The notes under the pieces are model-generated. The model was not told the DNA's origin. It did not search any database and was given only the letters and a program-made list of their open reading frames with translations. This document shows positions 45,521-54,901 of a stretch of 64,000 bases of DNA, piece by piece (within the stretch, counting starts at the first letter, position 1; the number at the start of each line of letters is the position of its first letter). The DNA is from CAVSJA01 sp963728145. Its GTDB lineage: Bacteria; Bacteroidota; Bacteroidia; Chitinophagales; Chitinophagaceae. Position numbers and translations under genes: made by a program. The stretch is from contig CAVSJA010000008.1 of assembly GCA_963728145.1 (NCBI GenBank), positions 186,001-250,000 on the forward strand, read 5' to 3'.

Positions 45521-46009
45521 TCAAATTTTTTTCCTGTACTTATGTACAATCAATGCAATGGGTAGGCCAACAAAAAGCATTAGAATGATTGTGCCTCGTA
45601 ATGCCCCAGCAAGCTTAAAAGGCTGTTCTGGTGTATTAGATAATTCAACCACGAGTTGATTCATCACCAGCCAAACAAAGATTCCGTAAATCAATCCCAC
45701 AAGAACAACATTCTTCGCGCTGACATTTAAAATTGGATAAACCAGATAGAAAAAAGCTGCGAAAATGGTAGCGATCATGAAGTGGAACAGCAATCCCCAT
45801 AATGCCATTCCGGTACCTCCGCTTAATGCCTCCCCTCCAAATATTCCACTTGCTACAAAACGAAGTACACGGTCGGGGGTAACGCCATTAATAATATATG
45901 CGCTGATAAAAGCGGCAAGAATGTCCAATACGCCAGCTGTAAGGCCGGCGAATAAGATTGTTCTTAATGGGCTGTTCTTTCTGGAAACTCCGGTGGCAGT
46001 TATTGTCAT
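45521..46009 (-). CDS. Four-helix membrane protein of unknown function
   Basis: 162 residues with four evenly spaced hydrophobic segments, the first with GLTAGVLDILAAFI and the second after GGTGMALWGLLFHF. It somewhat resembles YagU/DUF1440 proteins, which I cannot confirm. Convergent with VanZ. Confidence 0.68.
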   Translation of the reverse strand: MTITATGVSRKNSPLRTILFAGLTAGVLDILAAFISAYIINGVTPDRVLRFVASGIFGGEALSGGTGMALWGLLFHFMIATIFAAFFYLVYPILNVSAKNVVLVGLIYGIFVWLVMNQLVVELSNTPEQPFKLAGALRGTIILMLFVGLPIALIVHKYRKKI

Positions 46010-46140
46010 GGTCTGGTTTTTGGCTTTATTGGTTGGTGGACAGTAAACTTACAAAGCTTGCTGCAAAATTGAATTGAAAAGCAAGATTTTAAAAGTCCCG
46101 GAGCGGGTCAGTTTCTCCCTTTAATCCCGCTGAAATCAAT

Positions 46141-46148
46141 TACTTTTG
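46141..46148 (+). promoter_or_regulatory. lepA -7 element
   Basis: TACTTTTG (TAnnTTTG) followed by CACC, 27 bp before the ATG. No strong -33. Confidence 0.5.
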
Positions 46149-46174
46149 CACCTCTTAAAGAGGAAGCAAAGTAA

Positions 46175-47965
46175 ATGAAGAATATCCGCAATTTTTGCAT
46201 TATCGCCCATATTGACCATGGCAAATCCACCCTAGCCGACCGCCTTTTGCAGGTTACCAATACCATTAGTGAAAGAGATATGATGGACCAGGTTCTGGAT
46301 GATATGGACCTCGAAAGGGAGAAAGGGATCACCATTAAAAGCCACGCGATCCAGATCAATTACAACCACAAGAATAACCAGGAATATATACTCAACCTCA
46401 TCGACACCCCCGGACACGTAGATTTCAGTTATGAAGTCAGCCGGGCTCTTGCCGCATGCGAGGGAGCTTTATTATTGGTTGATGCCACCCAGGGAATCCA
46501 GGCCCAAACGATTTCAAATCTTTACCTGGCTATCGATAATGACCTCGAGATAATTCCAGTTATTAATAAGATAGATATGGACGGGGCAATGATCGAAGAG
46601 GTTCGCGACCAAATCATCGAACTCATTGGATGTAAGCCAGAGGATATTCTGCTGGCAAGTGGGCGCGCCGGTATTGGTATTGATGAAATTCTTGAAGCTA
46701 TTGTTGAACGAATACCATCACCCGAAGGTGATCCAGATGCGCCGTTACAGGCGTTGATCTTCGATAGCGTGTTCAATTCTTATCGTGGCATTATTGTTTA
46801 TTACCGCATATTGAATGGCAGCATAAAAAAAGGTGATAAGGTAAAATTTGCATCCACCGACCAGCAATATGAAGCCGATGAGGTGGGTGTATTAAAACTC
46901 GCCTTAAAGCCACAACCGGAAGTGACCTGTGGTGATGTGGGCTATTTGATTACAGGCATTAAGGTAGCCAAGGAAGTGAAAGTTGGGGATACCATCATTA
47001 ATGCCGAACGTCCAGCCCCAATGATCCAGGGTTTCGAGGAAGTGAAGCCAATGGTATTCGCCGGTATTTTCCCTGTGAATACTGATGATTTCGAAGAATT
47101 GCGCGATTGTATGGATAAGTTGCAATTGAATGACGCTTCCTTAACCTATGAACTAGAAACCTCACAGGCATTGGGATTTGGATTCCGTTGCGGTTTTCTT
47201 GGTATGCTACATATGGAGATCATCCAGGAAAGATTGGAGAGAGAATTCGATCAAATGGTGATCACCACAGTTCCTAACGTGAGTTTTATCGCATATACCA
47301 CGAGGGGAGAAAAGATCATTGTGAATAATCCAACACAAATGCCCGATCCGACTCAATTGGATCGTATCGAAGAACCCTTTATCAAAGCGCAGATCATTAG
47401 CAAGCCGGAGTATATTGGAAATATCATGACCCTTTGCCTCGGCAAAAGAGGGATATTAATTAATCAAAGCTATCTTACTCAAACCCGGGTTGAGTTGATC
47501 TTTGAAATGCCGCTGACCGAGATCGTGTTTGATTTCTATGATAAATTGAAAAGCCAGACGCGTGGCTATGCTTCATTTGATTATCATCCGATCGGTTACC
47601 GGGAAAGTGATATCGTGAAAATGGATATCATGCTCAACGGGGATAAAGTGGATGCACTGAGCGCGTTGATTCACCGCGCAAGAGCACAGGATTTTGGAAG
47701 AAGGCTTTGCGAGAAACTGAAAGAGCTTGTGCCACGCCAGCAATTTCAGATTGCCATCCAGGCCGCGATCGGAGCCAAGGTTGTTGCACGCGAAACGCTG
47801 TCGGCCTTACGCAAAGACGTAACCGCTAAATGCTACGGTGGCGATATCAGCAGAAAACGAAAACTCCTGGAAAAACAGAAGGAGGGTAAGAAGCGAATGA
47901 GACAAATCGGAAATGTTGAAATTCCGCAGGAAGCATTTTTAGCCGTGTTGAAGCTCGACGAATAA
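46175..47965 (+). CDS. lepA: Elongation factor 4 (back-translocating GTPase)
   Basis: 596 residues, full length. GTPase motifs AHIDHGKSTL (P-loop), DTPGHVDF (G3) and NKIDM (G4). Domains II, III and the LepA-specific C-terminal domain follow, with LSALRKDVTAKCYGGDISRKRKLLEKQKEGKKRM. Acts on stalled ribosomes. Intact, unlike several other housekeeping genes here. Confidence 0.98.
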   Translation: MKNIRNFCIIAHIDHGKSTLADRLLQVTNTISERDMMDQVLDDMDLEREKGITIKSHAIQINYNHKNNQEYILNLIDTPGHVDFSYEVSRALAACEGALLLVDATQGIQAQTISNLYLAIDNDLEIIPVINKIDMDGAMIEEVRDQIIELIGCKPEDILLASGRAGIGIDEILEAIVERIPSPEGDPDAPLQALIFDSVFNSYRGIIVYYRILNGSIKKGDKVKFASTDQQYEADEVGVLKLALKPQPEVTCGDVGYLITGIKVAKEVKVGDTIINAERPAPMIQGFEEVKPMVFAGIFPVNTDDFEELRDCMDKLQLNDASLTYELETSQALGFGFRCGFLGMLHMEIIQERLEREFDQMVITTVPNVSFIAYTTRGEKIIVNNPTQMPDPTQLDRIEEPFIKAQIISKPEYIGNIMTLCLGKRGILINQSYLTQTRVELIFEMPLTEIVFDFYDKLKSQTRGYASFDYHPIGYRESDIVKMDIMLNGDKVDALSALIHRARAQDFGRRLCEKLKELVPRQQFQIAIQAAIGAKVVARETLSALRKDVTAKCYGGDISRKRKLLEKQKEGKKRMRQIGNVEIPQEAFLAVLKLDE

Positions 47966-47967
47966 CA

Positions 47968-48108
47968 ATAAGCAATAGGCAATAGGCAATGGGCAATGGG
48001 CAATAGGCAACAGACAATAGGCAACTTGTCTCCGGCAGTCAGGTTGGCAATAAAAATTTGAACGTTATATTTGCCTATTGCTTATTGCCTATTGCCTATT
48101 TCAAAAAG
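47968..48108. repeat. GGCAATAG repeat with inverted arm over the next promoter
   Basis: Plus units at 47968-48024 and complementary ttgcctattgc units at 48070-48100. The inverted arm begins inside the -7 box of the SGNH gene. Confidence 0.65.
48044..48073 (+). promoter_or_regulatory. SGNH hydrolase promoter
   Basis: TTGG at 48044-48047, 18 bp spacer, TATATTTG at 48066-48073. The last bases merge with the repeat arm, and the whole 5' leader is repeat DNA. Confidence 0.55.
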
Positions 48109-48114
48109 AACCCC

Positions 48115-49264
48115 ATGGCGGATAAAAAACCTGTTTCCTTCGGCAAGAGAATTCTATACATTCTTGTAACCTTATTCTTTCTTTTTATCATCGTAGAGGC
48201 TATCCTCAGTATTTTTTATTACCAGAAAAGAGGAAATAGTAAACTGGCGACATTGGAATTGGCGAGGACCATCCGCCACGCCTTCTATCCAAAACTTACT
48301 CCTTACAATCCCGAAGCGCAAAAGCTGGTCAGACCAGATTCCTCTGATGCCTACAATGATCTCGTTACGAAAGAAACTGCACTGAGTAATCGTTATGAGT
48401 ATTCACCCTGGGTCGAATTCAAGAATGCAGATTACAAAGGTTCATGGATGAATATCGATAATAGGGTTCGCAAGTCTGTTCCGGATTCTTATATCAATCC
48501 GACGAGGAAATGATACATTATTGATTTATTTTTTTGGCGGCTCAACAACTTTTGGATTCAATGTTGCGGATTTTGAAACGATACCATCAATTTTTGTACA
48601 GCAATACAAGGAAAGGTTTCCGAATGCGAAATCGATCAGGGTGTTGAATTTCGGTTGTCCGAATTACTATACCTACCAGGAATTAATGCTTTTCACAAAC
48701 CTGATCTTTGAAGGACATAAACCCGATATCGCTGTTTTCTTCGATGGATTGAATGATTTCTGGTTCGGCCAAATGCTTTATCACAACCAATCCTTTTATT
48801 CTTTCTATTTCCGTAAATCATATTTTTCAGCTCTGCCGCCTTCAATGGAAGAATTGTGGTTTAAGGATTCGCTTCAAGCCTTATTTAAAACACCTGCTGG
48901 TATAAGTGAAAAGGATTACAGTGATCGCCTGATGGAAAATTTCTTTAGGAATATTGACAATATCAAGAAGGCGGCCACGATGACGAGTACCAAGACTTAT
49001 TTCTTTTGTCAGCCTGTACCATTTTATAAATATCCCAACCAGGTAAATGACCACGTTGTATTTCGTGATTCAAATACAAGATTCAATTACATCTATCCCA
49101 TCTTAGAAAAGAAAGCACCAACGGTTGAGAACTTCACTTTTCTCGGTGATGTTCTTGAAAATGAAAAAGGGCATCCATTTGTTGATGGATTTCATTATGG
49201 CCCGAAAGTGCATAAGAATATCGTGAATCGGATGCTGGACGTGATGGCTAAAGATTTGCAATAA
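48115..49264 (+). CDS. SGNH/GDSL hydrolase family protein, frameshifted
   Basis: About 382 residues when joined. The first frame (48115-48513) gives an N-terminal membrane anchor (RILYILVTLFFLFIIVEAIL) and ends at NPTRK. The second begins with YFFGGSTTFGF (block I with the nucleophile Ser), then FDGLNDF (block III) and DGFHYGP (block V His). Removing one A from the AAA at about 48508-48510 joins them as NPTRNDTLLIYFFGGS. Membrane-tethered esterase or acylhydrolase, possibly acting on surface glycans. Confidence 0.83.
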
Positions 49265-49490
49265 ATACAACATTCAATATTCAAATCAACGATTAATTCG
49301 AAAGTCTTAATACCCTGGCAAGTGCGAGATATTCGACACGCCAATAATCAATAATCAATATTCAATAATCAATTCTCAAATCAAGGCTCAACAATCATTG
49401 GTCAACATTCAACAATCATCAGTCAAATAATCAATAATCAACAACCAATATTCAAATTCAATATTCAATTGAATTTTAAGTGTTGAATTG
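49265..49490. repeat. AATAATCAATATTCAA repeat field
   Basis: Low-complexity units (caataatcaatattc, aacaatcat, caaattcaa) fill the gap after the SGNH gene, mostly in one orientation. No ORF. Confidence 0.6.
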
Positions 49491-49498
49491 GTTCAAAA

Positions 49499-50539
49499 TC
49501 AATTTCCTCCCGTCTTCTTCTTAGGAGGGTCGTTCTTTTTTGGGGGATTATTCTTATTCTGTTCTTTCTCGAAGGTTTTTCGGGATGCTTCTTCAAGTTT
49601 TCTTTCATCGGCCTTGCCTTGATCATCTAAAAGCAATGCTTCCTTAGGGAATTCACCGTCTTTTAGTTTGTCGTTGAAAAGTTTGTCGATATGCACCCAC
49701 TGTCCGTTTTCCCATTTGAAAGCTTCATAGTCGCCATCGGGAACAAGGGTGAATTTTTTCGCCGGCTCATCGGTCTCAGATATAAGATGATCAACGATGA
49801 TCATGTCGAGCTCCGGATCGTAATTGAAAAAGGTCTTTGCTTCCTTTTTATACTCTATTGAAAAACGTGCCTGGGTTGGACGTTTAACGGAATCATTCTT
49901 AAAGGAGATCAATTGTCCTCCGAATTGTGGTTGGCCATTATTATCGAAATGCAATATGTCCATCCACTTCTTATTGCTGTTCACACTGAAATCGTCAAAG
50001 CCCAGAAGTGTATAATAGTTTTTCCCGTTATGGGTCTTCTTGACAATTCTATAATAAATAGCACCAATCCAGTTTTGAGCTGAACGTATGGAGTCGTTCG
50101 GTTTTGAGGTGAACATGGAATTGTCAAACAATGGATACAGTTTCAAGGAACCGTCCCTTGTTCTCATTTGTATCGCGCCTTTTTGAAGCAATACATATTC
50201 GTCCTTCTTCATTTGCCAGGTAAAGATGCGGAAGCTGCTATCTGGAGCGTATAACTTGGAAATACTTAAAGAATCAAAAGGGAAAAAAAAGGATTGAGGT
50301 GTTCTCAATGCTCTTACAAAGGTCCTGATAAAGATGCTATCTGATCTGAACCGTTCGGCTGCGCTTTCGCCAAAAACCATTTTACGCGATAATTCCTTCA
50401 AAGAATCCTCTTTTGCCAGAAGTCCATTCTTATCAGCAGGACTGATCTTTTGAGAAAAGGAAATGCTCGCCAAAAGGCAGCAAAATGCCAGTATAATTGA
50501 TTTAAGGCTAGCGTTAAGTCGATTCAATATTGGATACAT
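49499..50539 (-). CDS. Exported protein of unknown function
   Basis: 346 residues from ATG 50539 (MYPILNRLNASLKSIILAFC, signal peptide ending SFS). The longer frame to 50656 overlaps gmhB and is not used. The mature part alternates charged helices and strands (RTPQSFFFPFDSLSISKLYAPDSS, GDYEAFKWENGQWVHIDKLF) and ends in a Pro/Lys/Asn tail (NPPKKNDPPKKKTGGN). Family not recognised. Last gene of the heptose run, possibly co-transcribed. Confidence 0.7.
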   Translation of the reverse strand: MYPILNRLNASLKSIILAFCCLLASISFSQKISPADKNGLLAKEDSLKELSRKMVFGESAAERFRSDSIFIRTFVRALRTPQSFFFPFDSLSISKLYAPDSSFRIFTWQMKKDEYVLLQKGAIQMRTRDGSLKLYPLFDNSMFTSKPNDSIRSAQNWIGAIYYRIVKKTHNGKNYYTLLGFDDFSVNSNKKWMDILHFDNNGQPQFGGQLISFKNDSVKRPTQARFSIEYKKEAKTFFNYDPELDMIIVDHLISETDEPAKKFTLVPDGDYEAFKWENGQWVHIDKLFNDKLKDGEFPKEALLLDDQGKADERKLEEASRKTFEKEQNKNNPPKKNDPPKKKTGGN

Positions 50540-50600
50540 AATTAGGTTTACGAAGGTACTCGTTTGATCAGGGTTGTAACGTGAAAGCCTTGATAAAATT

Positions 50601-51158
50601 TTATGTTGACTGTAAAGCTTTTGCAAAATCGGGAAGGCTGTCAAAGGCCATGTCAATCAGGGGGTGGGGAAGGCTCACTTCGGGGTTGGTGGTTCTAAGA
50701 AAAACCGTATTTATTCCTGCATTGCGGCCAAAGCCCATATCGCTAAGGTTATTGCCCACGATTAAGGCCCTGGAAAAGTCAATGTCCGGAAAATCCTTGC
50801 GGGCCTCTATCGCCATTCCAGGGTTGGGCTTCCGGTTGGGATGCTCATTGTCCATGGAAGTGCAATAATAGATCTTGTCAATTCTTCCTCCCGTATCGTC
50901 AATATCAAGGAGCATTTTTTCATGGATCAACAGCAGGTCTTCCTCAGTCATCAGACCGCGGCCCACTCCTCGTTGATTGGTGACGACAATGATTCTTCCG
51001 AATCTTTTGTTGAAATAAGCGAGTGCCTTTAAAACATCATCGTAGAATCTGAATTCATCCCGATTATAGACGTAGTCATTGGGTTTGTCGTGATTGATCA
51101 CACCATCACGGTCAAGGAACAAAGTCCAGGATTTGTTAATTTGTTTTAAGTCCAGCAT
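50601..51158 (-). CDS. gmhB: D-glycero-D-manno-heptose-1,7-bisphosphate 7-phosphatase
   Basis: HAD phosphatase, 185 residues. Motif I LFLDRDGVINHD, motif II VVTNQRGVGRG, RKPNPGM, and GNNLSDMGFGRNAG. The zinc-binding loop of the E. coli enzyme is shortened here (YYCTSMDNEHPNRKP, only one Cys). Removes the 7-phosphate before guanylyl transfer. Histidinol-phosphatase is the alternative for the fold, but the neighbours gmhA, hddA and hddC settle it. Confidence 0.9.
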   Translation of the reverse strand: MLDLKQINKSWTLFLDRDGVINHDKPNDYVYNRDEFRFYDDVLKALAYFNKRFGRIIVVTNQRGVGRGLMTEEDLLLIHEKMLLDIDDTGGRIDKIYYCTSMDNEHPNRKPNPGMAIEARKDFPDIDFSRALIVGNNLSDMGFGRNAGINTVFLRTTNPEVSLPHPLIDMAFDSLPDFAKALQST

Positions 51159-51160
51159 CT

Positions 51161-51856
51161 TTATTTGAATTCAAGTTCTGCTCTTTGATAGTCTTCGGGG
51201 ATACCGATATCGATAAAATATTCATCCTGTACCACAGCAAAGAACCTCCGTTGGTTACTAAATTTCTCCAAATAATCCTTTTCAAATGAGAACTTACCGG
51301 GCAACTCTTCGGTCAAAAATTTTGGAATGTTCAATGCATAGATTCCCCCATTGATCAAGCCATTCTCGTAGTACTGTTTCTCTTTGAAATGCTTAATTGA
51401 ATTGTTTTCGTTCAACTCAACAACTCCATATCTGTCGAAATTTTGCATAGGTTTGAGAGAAAGGGTACAATCAGCATTATTCTTATCGTGAAATGAATTG
51501 AGTTGGTTCAATTTTACTTTGAACAATGTATCTCCGTTTACGACCAATACATTTTTCTCATTGGATTTATTGCCGGCAAGTTTTATAGCGCCGCCAGTTC
51601 CGAGTGGTTCTTCTTCGATGGAGAAATCAATACCAGACTTTCCGTATTCTTTGGTAACGAACTCAACAATCGCTTCATGTTTATAACCTAATGAAAAAAT
51701 AAATTTGCTGATACCTTCTCTCTTCAGGTGGTCGACAACATAAGCGAGAAAGGGTCTGCCGTTAACCGGCGCCATGCATTTGGGAAGATCATAGATTACG
51801 GAACGCAATCTTGTGCCTAAGCCGCCTGCAAGTATGATGGATTGGGTGATTGACAT
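51161..51856 (-). CDS. hddC: D-glycero-alpha-D-manno-heptose-1-phosphate guanylyltransferase
   Basis: 231-residue nucleotidyltransferase with LAGGLGTRLRSVIYDLPKCMAPVNGRPF (nucleotide loop) and VVNGDTLFKV (metal Asp). Forms GDP-D-glycero-alpha-D-manno-heptose from GTP and heptose-1-phosphate. The specific call rests on adjacency to hddA, gmhA and gmhB. Only 2 bp separate it from gmhB. Confidence 0.88.
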   Translation of the reverse strand: MSITQSIILAGGLGTRLRSVIYDLPKCMAPVNGRPFLAYVVDHLKREGISKFIFSLGYKHEAIVEFVTKEYGKSGIDFSIEEEPLGTGGAIKLAGNKSNEKNVLVVNGDTLFKVKLNQLNSFHDKNNADCTLSLKPMQNFDRYGVVELNENNSIKHFKEKQYYENGLINGGIYALNIPKFLTEELPGKFSFEKDYLEKFSNQRRFFAVVQDEYFIDIGIPEDYQRAELEFK

Positions 51857-51914
51857 TTAAATTGGCAATGGGCTATAGGCAATTGGCAAATTGTGCCATT
51901 TGCCAGTACGAAAC

Positions 51915-52499
51915 TTATTTAAGGTCCTGAAAATACTTCTCCTCCACAAGCTGGCATATAATATGTCCAAGCATGATGTGACTCTCCTGAATTCTCGGAG
52001 TGTCTGATGAAGGAACATTCAGGAGATAGTCGCTGATTGCTTTCATCTTACCACCAGAATCACCGGTGAAAGCAACCGTGATGATTCCTTTTTCTTTTGC
52101 CACTTCAAATGCCTTGATAATATTTCCAGAATTACCGGAAGTGGAAAGTCCGACCAGTATATCTCCTTTTTGTCCGATTCCTTTGATCAAACGAGCATAA
52201 ACAACTTCATAACCATAGTCATTTGCTACTGCTGTAAGGTAAGAAGTGTTGCAATGAAGTGCTTCTGCCGGTAAGGCTTCCCTGTCCTTATAGAACCGAC
52301 CGGAAAATTCCGCCGCGAGATGCTGGGCGTCGGCTGCGCTTCCACCGTTTCCACAGAAATAAATGCGATTGCCGTTTTTTAGCGCATGAGTGAGAACGAT
52401 GCTGAGCTTATCAACCGTTTCAAGAATCGTATTGTTCTTAAGGATCTTTTCTTTGGTTTCAATGGATGATTGGACAATCTGCTTAATCTTTTCATTCAT
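51915..52499 (-). CDS. gmhA: Sedoheptulose-7-phosphate isomerase
   Basis: 194-residue SIS-domain enzyme: YFCGNGGSAADAQHLAAEFSGRF, the active-site start, and GLSTSGNSGN, with IQESHIMLGHIICQLVE near the end. First step from sedoheptulose-7-phosphate to heptose-7-phosphate. GGCAATAG repeats lie on both sides. Confidence 0.95.
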   Translation of the reverse strand: MNEKIKQIVQSSIETKEKILKNNTILETVDKLSIVLTHALKNGNRIYFCGNGGSAADAQHLAAEFSGRFYKDREALPAEALHCNTSYLTAVANDYGYEVVYARLIKGIGQKGDILVGLSTSGNSGNIIKAFEVAKEKGIITVAFTGDSGGKMKAISDYLLNVPSSDTPRIQESHIMLGHIICQLVEEKYFQDLK

Positions 52500-52537
52500 G
52501 TTTCAATTGGATAGTTTGGGGCGCAAGTTACGGAGCA

Positions 52538-52612
52538 ATGGGGAATAGGCAATAGGCAATAGGCAATGGGCAAGGGGCAGGGGGCAAAGAGCAATAGGCA
52601 AGAGGAAACAAT
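52538..52612. repeat. GGCAATAG repeat between gmhA and hddA
   Basis: About eight direct units (ggcaatag, ggcaatgg, ggcaagg, ggcaagag) with no inverted arm nearby. A shorter patch of the same unit lies at 51857-51904. Confidence 0.6.
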
Positions 52613-52615
52613 TAA

Positions 52616-53635
52616 TCAAACCGTCCAGGTCGTAAGCCCGTGCTTTGTGAATTGATACTTTTTAGCATACCCGCCAAACGCCTCGATTGCCTGGATCACG
52701 TTGTATTTCGAATTGCCCGGGCAATAGAAAGTCATGAAGCCACCACCGCCTGCACCGGAGATCTTCCCGCCTGTCGCACCGGCTTTTTTTGCGGATGCAT
52801 AAATATCATCAATGAGTGTATTGCTAATTCCTTCCGCCATATTTCTTTTTTGACGAAAACCGAAATCGAGTATATCACCAATCTCATGAATCCGACCCTT
52901 TAGCAAGGCCTCCTTCATCATTTGGGCCTGTTGTTTCAATTGATGCATGGCTTCGATTGATTTTTCTTTTTTTTCAGTTACGTTCCTGCTTTGCTTTTCG
53001 ATAATTTTTGCAGATTCACGGCTTGTTGCAGTGTAGTATAAAACAAGATTATTCTCCAATTCAGATAAGTATTCCTGCTTGATGCGAAGGGGATTTACGA
53101 TTACTTTATCATCAGCAAAAAATTCCATGAAATTGACTCCTCCGAAAGTAGCCGCATATTGATCCTGTCTTCCTCCTGCCATTTTCAGGTCAATCCGTTC
53201 AATTTTATAGGCGAGTTGCGAAATATCGTATTCACCGAGGGGAAGTCTCGCCATTTCAGCAAATGCCCCAATGATTGCCACGACAAGTGTTGAAGATGTT
53301 CCGAGACCGGATCCCGCTGGCGCGTCTACAAAGGTAGAAAGTCTGAAGCCAGTTTTTTGTAAACCGAAATCTTTTTGAATTCGATTGTAAACTCCTTTTA
53401 GTAAATCTAATGAGCCATCAATTGGCAATGCTTCTGCCCAATTAAATTGTTGTTGTTCCTTCCGGTCAAGGGCTTCTAAAATAATTTTATCTTCATTTAT
53501 CGCTTCGATATTAGCATAAGCATAGAGTGAAACCGTCGCGTTTAATATGGCTCCTCCATAGAGATCGCAATAGGGGCTTACATCGGTTCCGCCACCGGCT
53601 AATCCAATTCTTAAGGGAGCTTTACTTCTGTGCAT
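52616..53635 (-). CDS. hddA: D-glycero-alpha-D-manno-heptose-7-phosphate kinase
   Basis: GHMP kinase, 339 residues. GLAGGGTDVSPYCDLYGGAI at the N-terminus, ATP loop PAGSGLGTSSTLVVAIIGA, and GKISGAGGGGFMTFYC near the C-terminus. Makes heptose-1,7-bisphosphate in the GDP-heptose branch. Start overlaps the upstream glycosyltransferase by 14 bp. Confidence 0.93.
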   Translation of the reverse strand: MHRSKAPLRIGLAGGGTDVSPYCDLYGGAILNATVSLYAYANIEAINEDKIILEALDRKEQQQFNWAEALPIDGSLDLLKGVYNRIQKDFGLQKTGFRLSTFVDAPAGSGLGTSSTLVVAIIGAFAEMARLPLGEYDISQLAYKIERIDLKMAGGRQDQYAATFGGVNFMEFFADDKVIVNPLRIKQEYLSELENNLVLYYTATSRESAKIIEKQSRNVTEKKEKSIEAMHQLKQQAQMMKEALLKGRIHEIGDILDFGFRQKRNMAEGISNTLIDDIYASAKKAGATGGKISGAGGGGFMTFYCPGNSKYNVIQAIEAFGGYAKKYQFTKHGLTTWTV

Positions 53636-54776
53636 TATTAGCTAGATCAGTTATCGCTTCAACGAGTTTTGACCAGGAATATTTTTCTTTTTCGTTGCGA
53701 AGATGGGGTAAAAAATAATTTTCGCCTAATTGGAAGTATTTGTCAATTGCCTTTGCGATTGACCCTGGTTCAGGTTCGCATACCAGGCCTGTTTTTTCAT
53801 TCATTACCAGATCAGACAGACTGCCCACATTAGTTACGATCATAGGTTTTTCAAAATGATAGGCAAGTGGTGTTACGCCACTTTGCGTGGCATTTCGATA
53901 GGGTTGGATCACTGCGTCAGAAGCACAGAAATAATATTTCACTTCGCTATCAGGAATAAACTCTGTTCTTAGTATCAGGCGATCGCTAATATTAAGTTTA
54001 TTGATTTGTTCCAGATATGGTTTTTTGTCTCCATAAAATTCACCGGCGATAAGGAATTTCCAATTAGATGGAGTTAATGGATTTTTATTTAGTTCACCAA
54101 TCGCGTCAAATAACAGATCAAGTCCCTTGTATTTGCGAATAAACCCAAAAAATAATATTATCTGATCAGTATCGTTGAGCTCAAGTTTTTTTCTAGCCTC
54201 TTCTTTTGAAATGGAGGCGCCAAAATTATCATAAAGCGGATGTAATACCTGTTTGGCTGGTTTTGTAGGTTCAAACTGTCTTAAATCATTCATCACTTTT
54301 CCACTCATAGTGATGAACGCATCTACGGGTTTAAGAAAATATTTTGTGAAGGGAATATCTCCCAGTCTTTTTTCGTGTGGAATAATATTGTCGGTAATGG
54401 CAATGATGCGCGTGTGTTTATTCTTTTTTACCTGCCGCAAAATTGTACCTAATGCTGGTCCCATAAAAGGAAGCCAGTAGCGAACTACAATAATGTCGGG
54501 CCTGATTTTTTTTAGCTGATTTCCGATCTGCCACCAGTTCAGCGGATGTATTGAATTGATCACCGGAAAGATTTTCAAATCCTTAGGAAAAGGTTCATTC
54601 GAGTATTGAGTGGTTCCCGGAAAAAGAAAAGATGGATACTGAAGAGAAAAAGAAAATATTGAACAATTGAATCCTTCGCTCAAGAACTGCCTTGCCAGGC
54701 GTTCATTGAAAGTAGTGATACCACCACCGCGAAGCGGGTGAGCGGGACCGATGATGACTACTTTCTTGGGAGGCAA
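53622..54776 (-). CDS. Glycosyltransferase family 4
   Basis: 384 residues, GT-B fold. N-domain VVIIGPAHPLRGGGITTFNERLA (glycine loop), C-domain ILFFGFIRKYKGLDLLFDAI and donor-site NATQSGVTPLAYHFEKPMIVTNVG. The E-x7-E first Glu is replaced by a QSG type, as in a subset of the family. Likely adds sugars, perhaps the heptose, to a surface glycan. Confidence 0.9.
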   Translation of the reverse strand: MPPKKVVIIGPAHPLRGGGITTFNERLARQFLSEGFNCSIFSFSLQYPSFLFPGTTQYSNEPFPKDLKIFPVINSIHPLNWWQIGNQLKKIRPDIIVVRYWLPFMGPALGTILRQVKKNKHTRIIAITDNIIPHEKRLGDIPFTKYFLKPVDAFITMSGKVMNDLRQFEPTKPAKQVLHPLYDNFGASISKEEARKKLELNDTDQIILFFGFIRKYKGLDLLFDAIGELNKNPLTPSNWKFLIAGEFYGDKKPYLEQINKLNISDRLILRTEFIPDSEVKYYFCASDAVIQPYRNATQSGVTPLAYHFEKPMIVTNVGSLSDLVMNEKTGLVCEPEPGSIAKAIDKYFQLGENYFLPHLRNEKEKYSWSKLVEAITDLANNAQK

Positions 54777-54798
54777 TGTGTATTATTTTTATTGGATT

Positions 54799-54871
54799 GT
54801 TAGATGGTTCGATGGTTAGATTGTTGGGTTCAACCAGTAAGCCCAACAATCTAACCATCGAACCATCTAAC
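54799..54871. terminator. Perfect 30 bp inverted repeat
   Basis: 54799-54828 is the exact complement of 54842-54871 (arms begin GTTAGATGGTTCGATGG), loop 13 nt. Built from short GTTAGATGG-like units. It lies between two minus-strand glycosyltransferase genes and could attenuate read-through or stabilise the upstream mRNA. Confidence 0.6.
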
Positions 54872-54901
54872 CATAAAGCATATTGAATGCAAAATATTTT
54901 C

